Source: Dryomyza anilis (lineage: Eukaryota; Arthropoda; Insecta; Diptera; Dryomyzidae). Taken from it: DNA of 64,000 nucleotides. Below are positions 11,304-23,299 of this stretch, piece after piece. Each line of letters opens with the position of its first letter. The stretch's first letter is position 1. The notes under the pieces are model-generated. The model saw nothing but the letters and a program-made list of their open reading frames with translations, had not been told where the DNA came from and did no database searches. A program made the position numbers and the translations under genes. The DNA is taken from the NCBI GenBank assembly GCA_951804985.1, contig OX638130.1, forward strand, positions 35,308,596 through 35,372,595, written 5' to 3'.

Positions 11304-11799
11304 ATAGATCATGTCTGTTCGTCAAATAGGTGTTGTTCAGGTACGTTTCGAGAGGTAGCGGACAAACAAGGTAAAATATAAAATAAATATCAATCGAATG
11401 AGACGAAAAATGCTTAATTATATGTATATAAAAATTAAATATAAAGAAAATAATTAAAATTAAATAATATAATATATATGAAGAATGAGTATTCAACCTT
11501 ACAGTTGATACTATTTTTACTAAAGCAGTTGAAAAATTAATCAATATGGTTAAATTTCCCAACCATACGGTTCAGTTTATGGACACGCATACAATGTTTC
11601 AACCTAATAAATAGTTTATAAATGTAAATAGTTTATAAATGTTTTTTCAACATAATACTATAATTTTTAAACTTTTTATTTGAACAATCTTTATATATTA
11701 TAAATCACCTTTAAAAGTTAAAAAATTCAACTCGTTTTGGTTGCGATAAATATGCAAACTTACAAAGTTGAGTCCGCTCATGATTTGAGCGAACTGAAC
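11304..11799. other. AT-rich DNA, nothing recognised
   Basis: Open frames here are low-complexity. No repeat relation inside the window was recognised. Confidence 0.4.
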
Positions 11800-11945
11800 A
11801 TCTTCGCTCAAGCTCATTTGAGCGATCGATCATCACTCAACCCTTTTTGCTCAAGCTCTTTTCTGCGATCGATTATAGTTAAACCCTCTTCTCTCAAGCT
11901 TATTTGAGCGATCGATTATCGCTGAAACTCATTTGAGCGATCAAC
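11800..11945. repeat. 43-bp tandem repeat upstream of the GPCR start codon
   Basis: Three to four imperfect units contain GCTCAAGCTCATTTGAGCGATCGAT-like cores, split here as GCTCAAGCTC and TTTGAGCGATCGAT. The GCGATCGAT word occurs at about 11822, 11865 and 11908, and GCGATCA at 11937. The array ends about 280 bp before the predicted start codon at 12223. A regulatory role is only an inference from position. Confidence 0.55.
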
Positions 11946-12222
11946 TTTTGTACATCCTTCGTGTTTAATTTCAGTATTAAAATTTTGCTTTTATTTTTAA
12001 AGTCAATTTTTAGCTCAGTGTAGTTTTTTTAATTTTGCGGCGGGGTATTGTGCATCTGAATTTAATTTCTCATTTTTTTTCTCTAAAATGGTATTGAGAT
12101 CGTTCTAATAGTATTTGTTTTAAAGGAAGAGAAATAAAAAAAAAATATTTATTATTTTTCGTACTTATACTTTACAATATAATTAAATTACAATATAAAT
12201 AATTTTTTGTAGTTAAAACATA

Positions 12223-12307
12223 ATGGAAATGGATCCAATTTACCCACATTCTGCAACTTTATTTGCTGCAATAAGCGCATCTGTGTTTGTTGTGCTTGGA
12301 GTGATAG
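12223..12307 (+). CDS. Tre1/moody-type GPCR, first coding exon (TM1)
   Basis: This encodes the extracellular N terminus and most of TM1 of a class A GPCR that acts at the plasma membrane. The start MEMDPIYPHSATLF is followed by a hydrophobic helix ending VFVVLGVI plus the first base of a Gly codon. The exon ends at a strong donor, G|GTAAGT. The Gly codon is completed by GA at 37269, and the next residue is the TM1 Asn (GN pair conserved in class A receptors). The ATG was chosen because it is the first in frame and its helix starts a dozen residues in. TTTTTTGTAG just upstream (12203-12212) looks like a splice acceptor, so a 5' UTR exon may lie further left. Confidence 0.8.
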
Positions 12308-12859
12308 GTAAGTCATTTGATATATAATAAACTGCAAAAAATCGCTCATTTGTGACCTAGTTTTGAACAATGCTCTTACATGCATTTGCATGCTCTTAAA
12401 CGAGGACTGATACATAAACGAATAACGGTTTCGATTTCGGTTTGATCCCTCGTTTCGGTTTAAAATTCTATAACGATACGGTTCCGGTAAGTTATAAGTT
12501 ACGGTTTCGAATTCAATTTCTGTTTTTGTATTATCTTTTTCACATATTTTCTATGTCTTGAAAAAAAAACTACTAAACTCACACAATAACAAAAAACCAA
12601 TTACATATAATATTGAATTATAGTTTTAATACCAATGAATGAATACAGTGAAGAATTTAAATAAAATATAATTATATAGCCTAAAAATGTATATAACTAT
12701 AAATTATAATTTTAAATTATCACAAGCTCAGATCAAAAGTATTTTAAACATTATGTTAGGAAAAAAAAATTTCGAAATGTTTACAGTAAAAACTAACCTC
12801 ATTTTCTAAATGCAAAAAAAAGCGACAAAAACATATCAGAGCAAAAATATGATAAAGTT

Positions 12860-14825
12860 TTATCTCATTATTAAGCTGACTGTTTCTTTAATCATTTTTA
12901 CTCTTAAAAAATGCTATTTTGTGACTTACTTTTACAACGACGATGCAATATACAGGGAAGTAGAAATTATTACATTTCGCACACAAAACACATTTTAAAA
13001 CTTTTTTATTATCTCGCTTTCTCTTCTGTTTGTTCGGTACAAATGTTGTAACTGATTTTATGCTAACTTCCCGATGAGTTAGATACTTGATATTTTAAAC
13101 ATACCCTAGAACTGGATGACAATGCAATATTATCGTGTTCTTGTCTGTCAGTAGTAGCCATGGTTCCATATTAAATATTATTCTTCATTTTAATGCAATT
13201 CGGCTTTTCGAATTTTGTCACACGAAAATCTAACTGACACAAAAAATAATAAAAACGAAAAAAATGAAATAAAAAATTCTTTTTTATATACAACTTTTTC
13301 TTTTAATTTGAAAAACAATACTTTCTTTAACATTTCATTTTTGGACGAAGTACTTGATTTACTTGGTTCTGTTGAAATCCCAATTGAACCATTTTTTCCA
13401 AAAAACACAAACATAATGCATAACATTTTTATTGTTACAAAAATATTTGTTTATATTTTGTTTTTATTTATGTAAAAAAAAATTGTTTGGAAATTGGTTT
13501 TGTCGAACAAACATTTTTTCTGAACAAAAATATATTGAAATTTTGTAAGAATTTATTTTTTTCGAATACTTTGTATTGGTCGAACGAACAATTTTTTTCA
13601 ATTATTTTTTATTTTTTTTTTTTTTGCAAATGTTGATTTTTGATTTATACTCTTTGTCTAAATAAGTGTGTATTTCTTTTCTAAATTTAAATTTAAGTTT
13701 CTTGTTGTTGTCAATATGTATGTCAATAATTGTTCACTTCAAAGCACTTCTCTGCTAACAGGTTATGGACCGGCATTTTTTTAAAGTAATTTTTAAAATT
13801 TGTATGCTTTAAAAAATTGTTCGAGATGGCGCACAGTGTTCCAGAATTCAAATTTAAACGGCAAAAAGTCTAAAATTTGTTGTCTTGAAAATTAAATCTG
13901 ATTTGACCAACGTAATAAGAAAGGAATGCTGCCTATAATGAAATAATAAAAACGTAGATTTTAACCAGTACCTGCGCACACTGTCCCTAAACGCTCTTAA
14001 ATCGGGTGAAATTCAGTATTTTTGGAACCACTGAACCGAGAGAAATTAAGTTTTCAAATTAGAGTTTGTATCTTTAACGGTAACGGAGATAAAAATCAGT
14101 ATAGTAGAGATTTTTTCATGAAATTTTTTTCAAAAATTGTGAAAAATACAAAAATTATCCTATTTTTAAATTCTTTTTTTTATGTTTAGTTTTAAAGAAC
14201 ACGAATTTTTGTTTTCATTTTTGAAGACTTTACTTTACATATTTATACATAGATTGTACATTTTATCATGAAATCAAAATATTTGTATAGGACTTTTATA
14301 AACAATTACCACATAAATCAGAAACTGAAAACCATTTTTAAACTTATACATAAATCTCCGTAATTTTCTTCAGTAACATGTACTTTTCTTGTATTTTTTT
14401 GATAGATAACATTGCTGAAAATCTTTTAAATGATAAAAATTATCCAAAATATATTTAACTCATCTGGCAACACTGGTCAAAGTTAAAGTTTTTAATTTTT
14501 TTTTTACTTTGAACATCTGCAGAAAAATTTTCAAAGTCTAAAGGCAATTTTAAGGATGAATTATTGCTTCATATTACAGTTTAGTATTTTGTATGGGAAA
14601 TTAAGCAAAACTAACATTGAATTTGATTGAACATAATATTAAAGCGATGTTAAAGCTATCATCACAAAACTTTTACCGAATATATACAAATTTTATATAT
14701 TTCAAAATCAATAAAAATAATTTGGAAATATTTACATTATATGGGTAGATATAACGGTTTGCTGACAAGTCCTTTAAAAAAATTCATATTTTCGTAAATA
14801 ATGTTGTCCTGCACATATACTACAA
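12860..14825. repeat. R2/R3 tandem array, unit 1
   Basis: The first of three head-to-tail units. Ordered landmarks are a leading segment with TTAAGCTGACTG (12873), TTTTTGGACGAAGTACTTG (about 13345), TGTTTATATTTTG (13448), TTAAGTTTCTTGTTGTTG (13695), GCGCACACTGTCCCTAAACG (13974) and a tail ending CACATATACTAC (14825). The section from 13974 on is also found dispersed (30251, 43250) and is called R3 here. No long ORF exists; the short frames at 13190-13475 are AT-rich chance frames. Confidence 0.75.
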
Positions 14826-15783
14826 CTTTTTCTTTTAATTTGTAAAACAATACTATCTTTAATAAACTACATTACACTTCATTTTTGGACGAAGTACTTG
14901 ATTTACTTGGTTCTGTTGAAATCCCAATTGAACCATTTTTTTTTTCCAAAAAACACAAACATAATGCATAACATTTTTATTAAGCTGACTGTTTCTTTAA
15001 TCATTTTTACTCTTAAAAAATGCTATTTTGTGACTTTTACTTTTACAACGACGATGCAATATACAGGGAAGTAGAAATTATTACATTTCGCACACAAAAG
15101 TTTTTTGTTATCTCGCTTTCTATTCTGTTTGTTCGGTACAAATGTTGTAACTGATTTTATGCTAACTTCCCGATGAGCTAGATACTTAATATTTTAAACA
15201 TACCCTAGAACTGGATGACAATGCAATATTATCGTGTTCTTGTCTGTCAGTAGGAGCCATGGTTCCATATTAAATATTATTCCTCATTTTAATGCTATTC
15301 GGCTTTTCGAATTTTGTCACACGAAAATCTAACTGACACGAAAAATAATAAAAACGAAAAAAAATGAAATAAAAAATTCTTTTTTATATACAACTTTTTC
15401 TTTTAATTTGAAAAACAATACTTTCTGTAACATTTCATTTTTGGACGAAGTACTTGATTTACTTGGTTCTGTTGAATTCCCAATTGAACCATTTTTTTTC
15501 CAAAAAACCACAAACATAATGCATAATATTTTTATTGTTACAAAAATATTTGTTTATATATTGTTTTTATTTATGTAAAAAAAATTGTTTGGAAATTGGT
15601 TTTGTCGAACAAACATTTTTTCTGAACAAAAATATATTGAAATTTTGTAAGAATTTATTTTTTTCGAATACTTTGTATTGGTCGAACGAACAATTTTTTT
15701 CAATTATTTTTTTTTTTTTTTTTTGCAAATGTTGATTTTTGATTTATACTCTTTGTCTAAATAAGTGTGTATTTCTTTTCTTA

Positions 15784-16609
15784 CTTACTTACTTACTTAA
15801 ATGGCCCTTGCAACCGTGGGTCGGTTTTGGCCGCTGAGATGAAGCCGCGCCAGTCGGATCTGCTTTGCGCGCGCTGACGCCAGTTAGAAATACCAAGCGT
15901 TGCCAGGTTGTCCACAACTTGGTCTTTCCAACGCAGATTTGGACGCCCTCTTCTACGCTGTCCACCTTCGAGTTTCGATTCAAGCACCTTCTTGGCTGGA
16001 GTGTTTTCATCCATTCGTTCGACATGACCTAGCCAGCGAAGCCGCTGGATCTTGATGCGCTTGACTATGTCAATGTCGTCGAATATCTCATACAGCTCGT
16101 GGTTCATCCTGATTCGATACTCGTTAGCAAAGCAGATAGGGCCAAAGATTTTACGGAGAATCTTTCTCTCGAACGCTCCCAGAACTCTCTCATCGGTGGT
16201 GGCCAGCGTCCATGTTTCTGCACCATAAAGTAGGACGGGCATGATGAGTGACTTGTAGAGCGTTATTTTTGTCCGGCGAGAGAGGGCTCTGCTTCTCAAT
16301 TGCCTACTGAGCCCAAAGTAGCACCTGTTGGCAAGAGTTATTCTCCGTTTGATCTCCAGGCTGACGTCGTTGTTGCTGTTTACGCTGGATCCCAGATAGA
16401 CGAAGTCCTTCACAATGTCGAACTTGTGGGTGTCAAAATCAGCTTTTTGTCCAAGACGCACGGACTCTTTTTTGCTTGTTGACACAAGGAACTTCGTCTT
16501 GTCCTCGTTCACCGCTAGACCCATTCGACGCGACTCTTTCTCCAATCTGGAGAATGCTGCGCTGACTGCTCGTGTGCTCCTGCCAATGATATCAATATCA
16601 TTGGCAATA
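15784..16609 (-). mobile_element. 5'-truncated RTE-type non-LTR retrotransposon
   Basis: Lies in array unit 2, flanked by TCTTTTCTTA direct repeats (15774-15783 and 16610-16619). Its 3' end (low coordinates) is a TTAC tandem tail, matching the AAGT tail of the longer copy ending at 26912. Only the C-terminal third of the ORF remains, ending abruptly at the codons of the reverse transcriptase active-site motif. Confidence 0.85.
15793..16609 (-). pseudogene. RTE reverse transcriptase, C-terminal part
   Basis: The translation reads from AND-IDIIG (relic of the YADD box, with the first Asp changed to Asn) through KESRRMGLAVNEDKTK, a thumb-like region, MPVLLYGAETWTL, LRWLGHVERMDE and GRPNLRW, which are typical of the C terminus of RTE-type reverse transcriptases. 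The palm and endonuclease are missing because of 5' truncation. The open frame of 250 residues from MEKESRR is uninterrupted, so the insertion is probably young. It is 85-95 percent similar by eye to the C terminus at 26330-26893. Confidence 0.85.
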
Positions 16610-18315
16610 TCTTTTCTTAGTATTCATTAAATTTAAGTTTCTTGTTGTTGTCAATATGTATGTCAATAATTGTTCACTTCAAAGCACTTCTCTGCTAACA
16701 GGTTATGGACCGGCATTTTTTTAAAGTAATTTTTAAAATTTGCATGCTTTAAAAAATTGTTCGAGATGGCGCACAGTGTTCCAGAATTCAAATTTAAACG
16801 GCAAAAAGTCTAAAATTTGTTGTCTCGAAAATTAAATCTAATTGGACCAACGTAATAAGAAAGGAATGCTGCCTATAATGAAATAAGAAAAACGTAGATT
16901 TTAACCAGTACCTGCGCACACTGTCCCTAAACGCTCTTAAATCGGGTGAAATTCAGTATTTTTGGAACCACTGAACCGAGTGAAATTAAGTTTTCAAATT
17001 AGAGTTTGTATCTTTAACGGTAACAGAGATAAAAATCAGTATAGTTGAGATTGTTTTCATGAAATTTTTTTCAAAAATTGTGAAAAATACAAAAATTATC
17101 CTATTTTTAAATTCTTTTTTTTATGTTTAGTTTTAAAGAACATGAACATGAATTTTTGTTTTCATTTTTGAAGACTTTACTTTACATATTTATACATAGA
17201 TTGTACATTTTATCATGAAATCAAAATATTTGTATAGGACTTTTATAAACAATTACCACATTAATCAGAAACTGAAAACAGTTTTTAAACTTATACATAA
17301 ATCTCCGTAATTTTCTTCAGTAACATGTACTTTTCTTGTATTTTTTTGATAGATAACATTGCCGAAAATCTTTTAAATGATAAAAATTATCCAAAATATA
17401 TTTAACTCATCTGGCAACACTGGTCAAAGTTAAAGTTTTTATTTTTTTTTTACTTTGAACATCTGCAGAAAAGTTTTCAAAGTCTAAAGGTAATTTTAAG
17501 GACGAATTATTGCTTCATATTACAGTTTAGTATTTTGTATGGGAAATTAAGCAAAACTAACATTGAATTTGATTGAACATAATTAACGCTATGTTAAAGC
17601 TATCATCACAAAACTTTTACCGAATATATACAAATTTTATATATTTCAAAATCAATAAAAATAATTTGGGAATATTTACATTATATGGGTAGATATAACG
17701 GTTTGCTGACAAGTCCTTTAAAAAAATTCATATTTTCGTAAATAATGTTGTCCTGCACATATACTACAACTTTTTCTTTTAATTTGTAAAACAATACTAT
17801 CTTTAATATACTACAACACTTCATTTTTGGACGAAGTACTTGATTTACTTGGTTCTGTTGAAATCCCAATTGAACCATTTTTTTTCCAAAAAACACAAAC
17901 ATAATGCATAACATTTTTATTGTTACACTGAAAAAAATAAATCGTTATGGCAACAATTTTATACCTCATAACAACAACTTTTATTGGTCATTTCGTACCC
18001 AACAACTCCACATATTTGTTTTAAGAGTGTTTACGCTGTTGATATATTAAATGTATTTACTGTTGATTCAACAGTGGAAACTCTTGATTTTTTTCTTTTG
18101 TGTGAAATTTTTAAAATAAAAAAAATGTTTTTTTTTTAATTGTATGTAATTTTATTATAATTTTTATTTTTTTATCTTTATTTTTTTTTATTTATTAAAT
18201 ATTATATTTTACTCACTCACTCTCATTCTTCTTTTTATCTCTGTTCACTTCTCAGTTCTCTTCTACCTGCGTAAAACCAACCTAGATCTATCAACATTAC
18301 TACTATTATTATAAA

Positions 18316-18574
18316 TGCTTATAAAACATATATCGTATGAAAAAGAGTCTATGAATTATATAACAAGAATAGTTTTGAATGTTACTGTTTTTCAACAGTT
18401 TCGCACTATTGGGGCAAGGATTTACTTTTGCGCGAAAAGTGAAATTGACACGCTGTTCACGCAAAAGTAAATCGTATCCCCAGCAGTGCAAAACTGTTGA
18501 AAAAGTAACATTTAAAAGACTGCTTGTTATATAATTCATAGACTCTTTTAGAGATGATAGATGTTTTATAAGCA
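18316..18574. repeat. 259-bp palindromic repeat
   Basis: The arms start TGCTTATAAAACAT and contain AGAGTCTATGAATTATATAA, AACAGTTT and TTTACTTTTGCG, mirrored on the right. The centre is short. It is likely a separate foldback MITE inside the larger element. No clear duplication flanks it. Confidence 0.65.
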
Positions 18575-18699
18575 GTAACAAATTCTTATTATAATGAATT
18601 CAACAGTGATTTCATTGTTGCTTGAAAAGTGACACTTTTGTTTCAAAATTGAAAAATTTATTTGAGGGAAGAATACATTCTCGATTGAAGATTATTATT

Positions 18700-20690
18700 G
18701 TCGTGGCAAAAGCAAAAGTTCCGAGCGCAAACGTTTCAATCGGAACTTTTGCTCAAAAGTTCCGGCTCAAAAGTTCCGCTCGGGCCTAGATACGCATCCA
18801 GATGAGTCATTGGAACTTTTTCGGGTGAATCGCTTCCTGTGGGCCTAAATACACAACCTGGTGCGTCATTGGAACTTTTTTGGGTGAATCTCATCCTGTG
18901 GGCCTAGTTACGCAACCATGTGCGTCATTGGAACTTTTTTGGGTGAATCTGTTCCTATGGGCCTAGATACACAATCTGGTGCGTCATTGGAACTTTTTTG
19001 GGTGAATCGCTTCCTGTGGGCCTAGATACGCATCCAGGTTCGTCATTTGAACTTTTTCGGGTGAATCGCTTCCTGTGGGCCTAGATACGGATCCTGGTGC
19101 GTCATTGGTACTTTTTAGGGTGAATCTGTTCCTGTGGGACTAGATACACAACCTGGTGCGTCATTGGAACTTTTTTGGGTGAATCTCTTCCTATGGGCCT
19201 AGATACGCATCCAGATGCGTCATTGGAACTTTTTCGGGTGAATCTCTTCCTGAGGACCAAGTTACGAATCCTGGTGCGTCATTGGAACTTTTTTGGGTGA
19301 TTCGCTTCCTGTGGGCCTGGATACGGATCCTAGTGCGTCATTGGAACTTTTTGGGTGAATCTCTTCCTGTGGGCCTAGATACGCATCCAGATGCGTCATT
19401 GGAACTTTTTCGGGTGAATCTCTTCCTGTGGGCCTAGTTACGCAATCATGTGCGACATTGGAACATTGGACGCACCAGGTTGTGTATCTAGGCCCACAGG
19501 AAGCGATTCATCCGAAAAAGTTCCAATGACGCACCAGGAGGCTAATCTAGGCCCACAGGAAACGATTCACACGAAAAAGTACCAATGACGCACCAGATTG
19601 TGTATCTAGGCCCATAGGAACAGATTCACCCAAAAAAGTTCCAATGACGCACATGGTTGCGTAACTAGGCCCAAAGGATGAGATTCACCCCAAAAATTTC
19701 CAATGACGCACCAGGTTGTGTATCTAGGCCCACAGGAAGCAATTTACACGAAAAAGTTCCAATGACGCACCAGGATCCGTATTTAGGCCCACACGAAGTG
19801 AGCCACCCGAAAAATTTCCAATGACGCATCAGGATGCTTATCTAGGCCCACAGGAAACGATTCACCCGAAAAAGTTCCAATGACGCACCAGGTTGTGTAT
19901 CTAGGCCCACAGGAAGCGATTCATCCGAAAAAGTTCCAATGACGCACCAGGATTTGTATCTAGGCCCACAGAAAGCGATTTACCCGAAAAAGTTCCAATG
20001 ACGCACCAGGATCCGTATCTAGGCCCACAGGAAGCGATTCATCCGAAAAAGTTCCAATGACGCACCAGGATTTGTATCTAGGCCCACAGGAAGCGATTTA
20101 CCCGAAAAAGTTCCAATGACGCACCAGGATCCGTATCTAGGCCCACAGGAAGCGATTCACCCGAAAAAGTTCCAATGACGCACCAGGATCCGTATTTAGG
20201 CCCACACGAAGTGAGTCACCCGAAAAATGTCCAATGACGCACCAGGATGCTTATCTAGGCCCACAGGAAACGATTCACCCGAAAAAGTTCCAATGACGCA
20301 CCAGGATGTGTATCTAGGCCCACAGGAAGCGATTCATCCGAAAAAGTTCCAATGACTCACCAGGATCCGTATCTAGGCCCACAGGAAGCGATTCACCCGA
20401 AAAAGTTCCAATGACGCACCAGGTTGTGTATCTAGGCCCACAGGAAGCGGTTCACCCGAAAAAGTTCCAATGACGCACCAGGATCCGTATCTAGGCCCAC
20501 AGGAAGCGATTCACCCGAAAAAGTTCCAATGACGCACCAGGATCCGTATCTCGGCCCACAGGAAGCGATTCACCCGAAAAAGTTCCAATGACGCACCAGG
20601 TTGTGTGCCTATGGCGATAGGAATGATTCAAACGTTTTTTGTATGCAAAAGTTCCGATCGGACTGAAACGTTTGCGCTCGGAACTTTTGC
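18700..20690. repeat. Opposed arrays of a 59-bp minisatellite
   Basis: About eleven units run forward (18780-19470) and about nineteen in reverse (19473-20610). The unit contains TTGGAACTTTTT, GGGTGAATC, CTTCCTGTGGGCCTAGATAC and GTGCGTCA. Spacing of 59 bases was counted directly at 18811, 18870 and 18929. Both outer edges hold GCAAAAGTTCCGA and AAACGTTT segments, again mirrored. The whole could fold into a hairpin of about 700 bp per arm. Confidence 0.85.
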
Positions 20691-21985
20691 TTTTCGTTCG
20701 TTCCGGAACGGAACAATTTCGGAACGATTGCCAAACGTTCTTTTTATAGTTCCGGTTTCTACCCCTGGCTAAAAGTATTTGTTTTAACAACCTATAATTT
20801 TTTCAGTGTACAAATATATTTGTTTATATTTTGTTTTTATTTATGTAAAAAAAATTGTTTGGAAATTGGTTTTGTCGAACAAACATTTTTTCTGAACAAA
20901 AATATATTGAATTTTGTAAGAATTTATTTTTTTGGAATACTTTGTATTGGTGGAACAAACAATTTTTTTCAATTATTATTTTTTTTTTTTGCACATGTTG
21001 AGTTTTGATTTATACTCTTTGTCTAAATAAGTGTGAATTTGTTTTCTTAGTATTCATTAAATTTAAGTTTCTTGTTGTTGTCAATATGTATGTCAAAAAT
21101 TGTTCACTTCAAAGCACTTCTCTGCTAACAGGTTATGGACCGGCATTTTTTTAAAGTAATTTTTAAAATTTGTATGCTTTAAAAAATTGTTCGAGATGGA
21201 ACCACTGAACCGAGAGAACTTAAGTTTTCAAATTAGAGTTTGTATCTTTAATGGTAATGGAGATAAAAATCAGTATAGTTGAGATTTTTTTCATGATTTT
21301 TTTTTCAAAAATTGTGAAAAATACAAAAATTATCCTATTTTTTAAATTCTGTTTTTATGTTTAGTTTTAAAGAACATGAACATGAATTTTTGTTTTAATT
21401 TTTGAAAACTTTACTTTACATATTTATTCATAGATTGTACATTTTATCATGAAATCAAAATATTTGTATAGGACTTTTATAAACAATTACCATATAAATC
21501 AGAAACTGAAAAACGTATTTAAACTTATACATAAATCTCCGTAATTTTCTTCAGTAACATGTACTTTTCTTATATTTTTTTGATAGATAACATTGCTGAA
21601 AATCTTTTAAATGATAAAAATTATCCAAAATATATTTAACTCATCTGGCAACACTGGTCAAAGTTCAAGTTTTTAATTTTTTTTTTTTTACTTTGAACAT
21701 CTGCAGAAAAGTTTTCAAAGTCTAAAGTCAGAATTTAAGTAAGTAATTTTAAGGACGAATTATTTCTTCATATTCCAGTTTAGTATTTTGTATGGGAAAT
21801 TAAGCAAAACTAACATTGAATTTGATTGAACATAATTAACGCTATGTTAAAGCTATCATCATAAAACTTTTACCGAATATATACAAATATATTTACATTA
21901 TATTATATGATATAACGGTTTGCTGACAAGTCCTTAAAAGAAATTCATATTTTCGTAAATAATGTTGTCCTGCACATATACTACG

Positions 21986-22183
21986 ACGGTCAAAAAATAA
22001 GTAAGGTTAAAAAATGTTTAGAACTAATTTATCTTTAAAATTGCATACGTAAATTTTTGTAAGGGTCTTAAGTACAAGTGCTTGCGTTTTTACTCCAAAA
22101 TTCGGGTAAATCAGTGAACGCAATGTCAATGGACACGATTGTGACGGAAGTATTAACTATGAGAAATTCCACTTACATTATTT
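21986..22183. other. Spacer, nothing recognised
   Basis: Short AT-rich stretch between the tandem array and the non-LTR endonuclease fragment, with no recognised feature. Confidence 0.4.
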
Positions 22184-22780
22184 TTAACTGTGCAATTTTG
22201 ATTCGCCAGTAGACCAATGTGCAGTAATCGTAGTTAGCAAGAGATGCCGGACTTTTCTATCATACTTTTCATGATGCGAAGTCAGAGAAAGGTTTACGAC
22301 TTTTTGGCTCTGCCCACTGACGCGTGTGAGGTATGTCGGTTCCTTCACCAATTGAGTGAGTTGATTGCACTCTACAAACAGCTCAACATAACAACCTTCC
22401 TGTGTTGATAGACCCGAGTGGCTCAAACAAGTGGCGTTGTGCTCATTAAAATCGCCGGCAACAACAATTTCACTACCTGGAAGCTGCTCCAATATATTTG
22501 AGATCGAATCGGACAGGAAGTCTACCTTTTTACATGTAGAAACTCTGTCTAGATTCGGACTGTGTGCATGATATGTGTTTAAATTTTGAATATAACCCAA
22601 ATTGTGTTAACTTCGCTATCCGACACATTGCAGCAACAAAATACTGCAATTGATGCACAACGTCACTCTGAATAAATAGTGCGAAACCCTTAGGGTCAGC
22701 AAGTGATCCCAGATATTTGAAAGTCCAGTGGATCTGCACCCTTACTAACCTGAGTCTCAAATAGTGGCATTACAACATAC
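22184..22780 (-). pseudogene. Non-LTR retrotransposon endonuclease fragment
   Basis: Two overlapping frames make one damaged apurinic-type endonuclease domain. The upstream piece (22530-22760) has PKGFALFIQSDVVHQ; the downstream piece (22184-22600) has VVAGDFNEHNATCLSHS, where GDFN is the conserved catalytic Asp/Asn motif, and LVKEPTYLTRVSG. A frameshift near 22580 separates them. The C-terminal SDH motif and all of the reverse transcriptase are missing. This resembles jockey/CR1-group endonucleases rather than the RTE copies nearby. Confidence 0.7.
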
Positions 22781-23299
22781 TAACAACGCGCAGCAATTGA
22801 CACAAACAAATGAGAATTAGGCCTTTAACACGGCATAGATTACGCACTCAGTGCAGCCTCAACTGAGAAAAGCCCTTTGCGTTGGCAATTGCAAAAAACA
22901 ACGAGTGCAGCAACTCAGCAGGCAGCGCGATAATGGTTCTGTTTGTTGTTATTGCAGAAAGTATTGGTTGTTTTCTTTTGTTGAATTATTTTTCTCTGTA
23001 TATTTTTTTTAATTTGTGTTTTTATTAAAGTTTGGAGTAGTTATGGTTGGTGTAATTATTGTTTTTTTTGTACTGTTGTACACATTAAACACAATTTAAA
23101 CACAATTTGGACAAAAAACGAATGACGGAACACGTTATAAAGACAATTTATTGTCAAATTTTCGCAACTCATTACATCGGATTTTTCAATGCGACTTGCT
23201 TTGCTTGGCTTTGAAAGATGAATAGAACTACATGAGTTCATATGGTGCTAGACTAAATGAAGTCAAGAATATAAAAAAAATCTATTTGAAAGGCTTTGT
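22781..23299. other. Spacer, no gene recognised
   Basis: 22780-22980 is GC-richer and might be further, unrecognised retrotransposon sequence. 22980-23299 is AT-rich with only a short chance frame. Confidence 0.35.

Larger units (their letters stand above)
14826..17766. repeat. R2/R3 tandem array, unit 2 (with RTE insertion)
   Basis: It begins with a 150-bp partial repeat of the R2 segment (14826-14978), then joins a second copy of the leading segment (14979-15396) and continues through the same landmarks as unit 1. The RTE at 15784-16609 interrupts it. Sequence identity to unit 1 is very high by eye over hundreds of bases, implying fairly recent duplication. Confidence 0.75.
17936..20808. 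mobile_element. 2873-bp TA-flanked element with inverted minisatellite arms
   Basis: Both ends carry CACTGAAAAAA-type inverted repeats, with TA on each side (17934-17935, 20809-20810). The related units at 13435 and 15537 read ATTGTTACAAAAATAT without the insert, which confirms the boundaries. A TA duplication points to a Tc1/mariner-type transposase acting in trans. There is no transposase gene; the interior is AT-rich sequence, a palindrome (18316-18574) and two opposed minisatellite arrays. The frame at 20491-20790 is only a read-through of the repeats. Confidence 0.8.
17767..21985. repeat. R2/R3 tandem array, unit 3 (with 2.87-kb insertion)
   Basis: It starts with AACTTTTTCTTTTAATTTG as the others do, is split at 17936-20808 by the CACTG-ended element, and ends CACATATACTAC at 21985. 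It lacks the segment equivalent to 13825-14025: GAGATGG joins directly to AACCACTGAACCG near 21200. It has a small extra duplication (TTTAAGTAAG) near 21735. Confidence 0.7.

Noticed and set aside
18700..20690. CRISPR-like array
   Set aside because: The 59-bp units are contiguous without unique spacers, occur in both orientations and lie in a eukaryotic transposon; this is a minisatellite.
20491..20790. 99-residue - strand ORF
   Set aside because: It is a translation of the minisatellite and its flank, with the same words repeated; not a gene.
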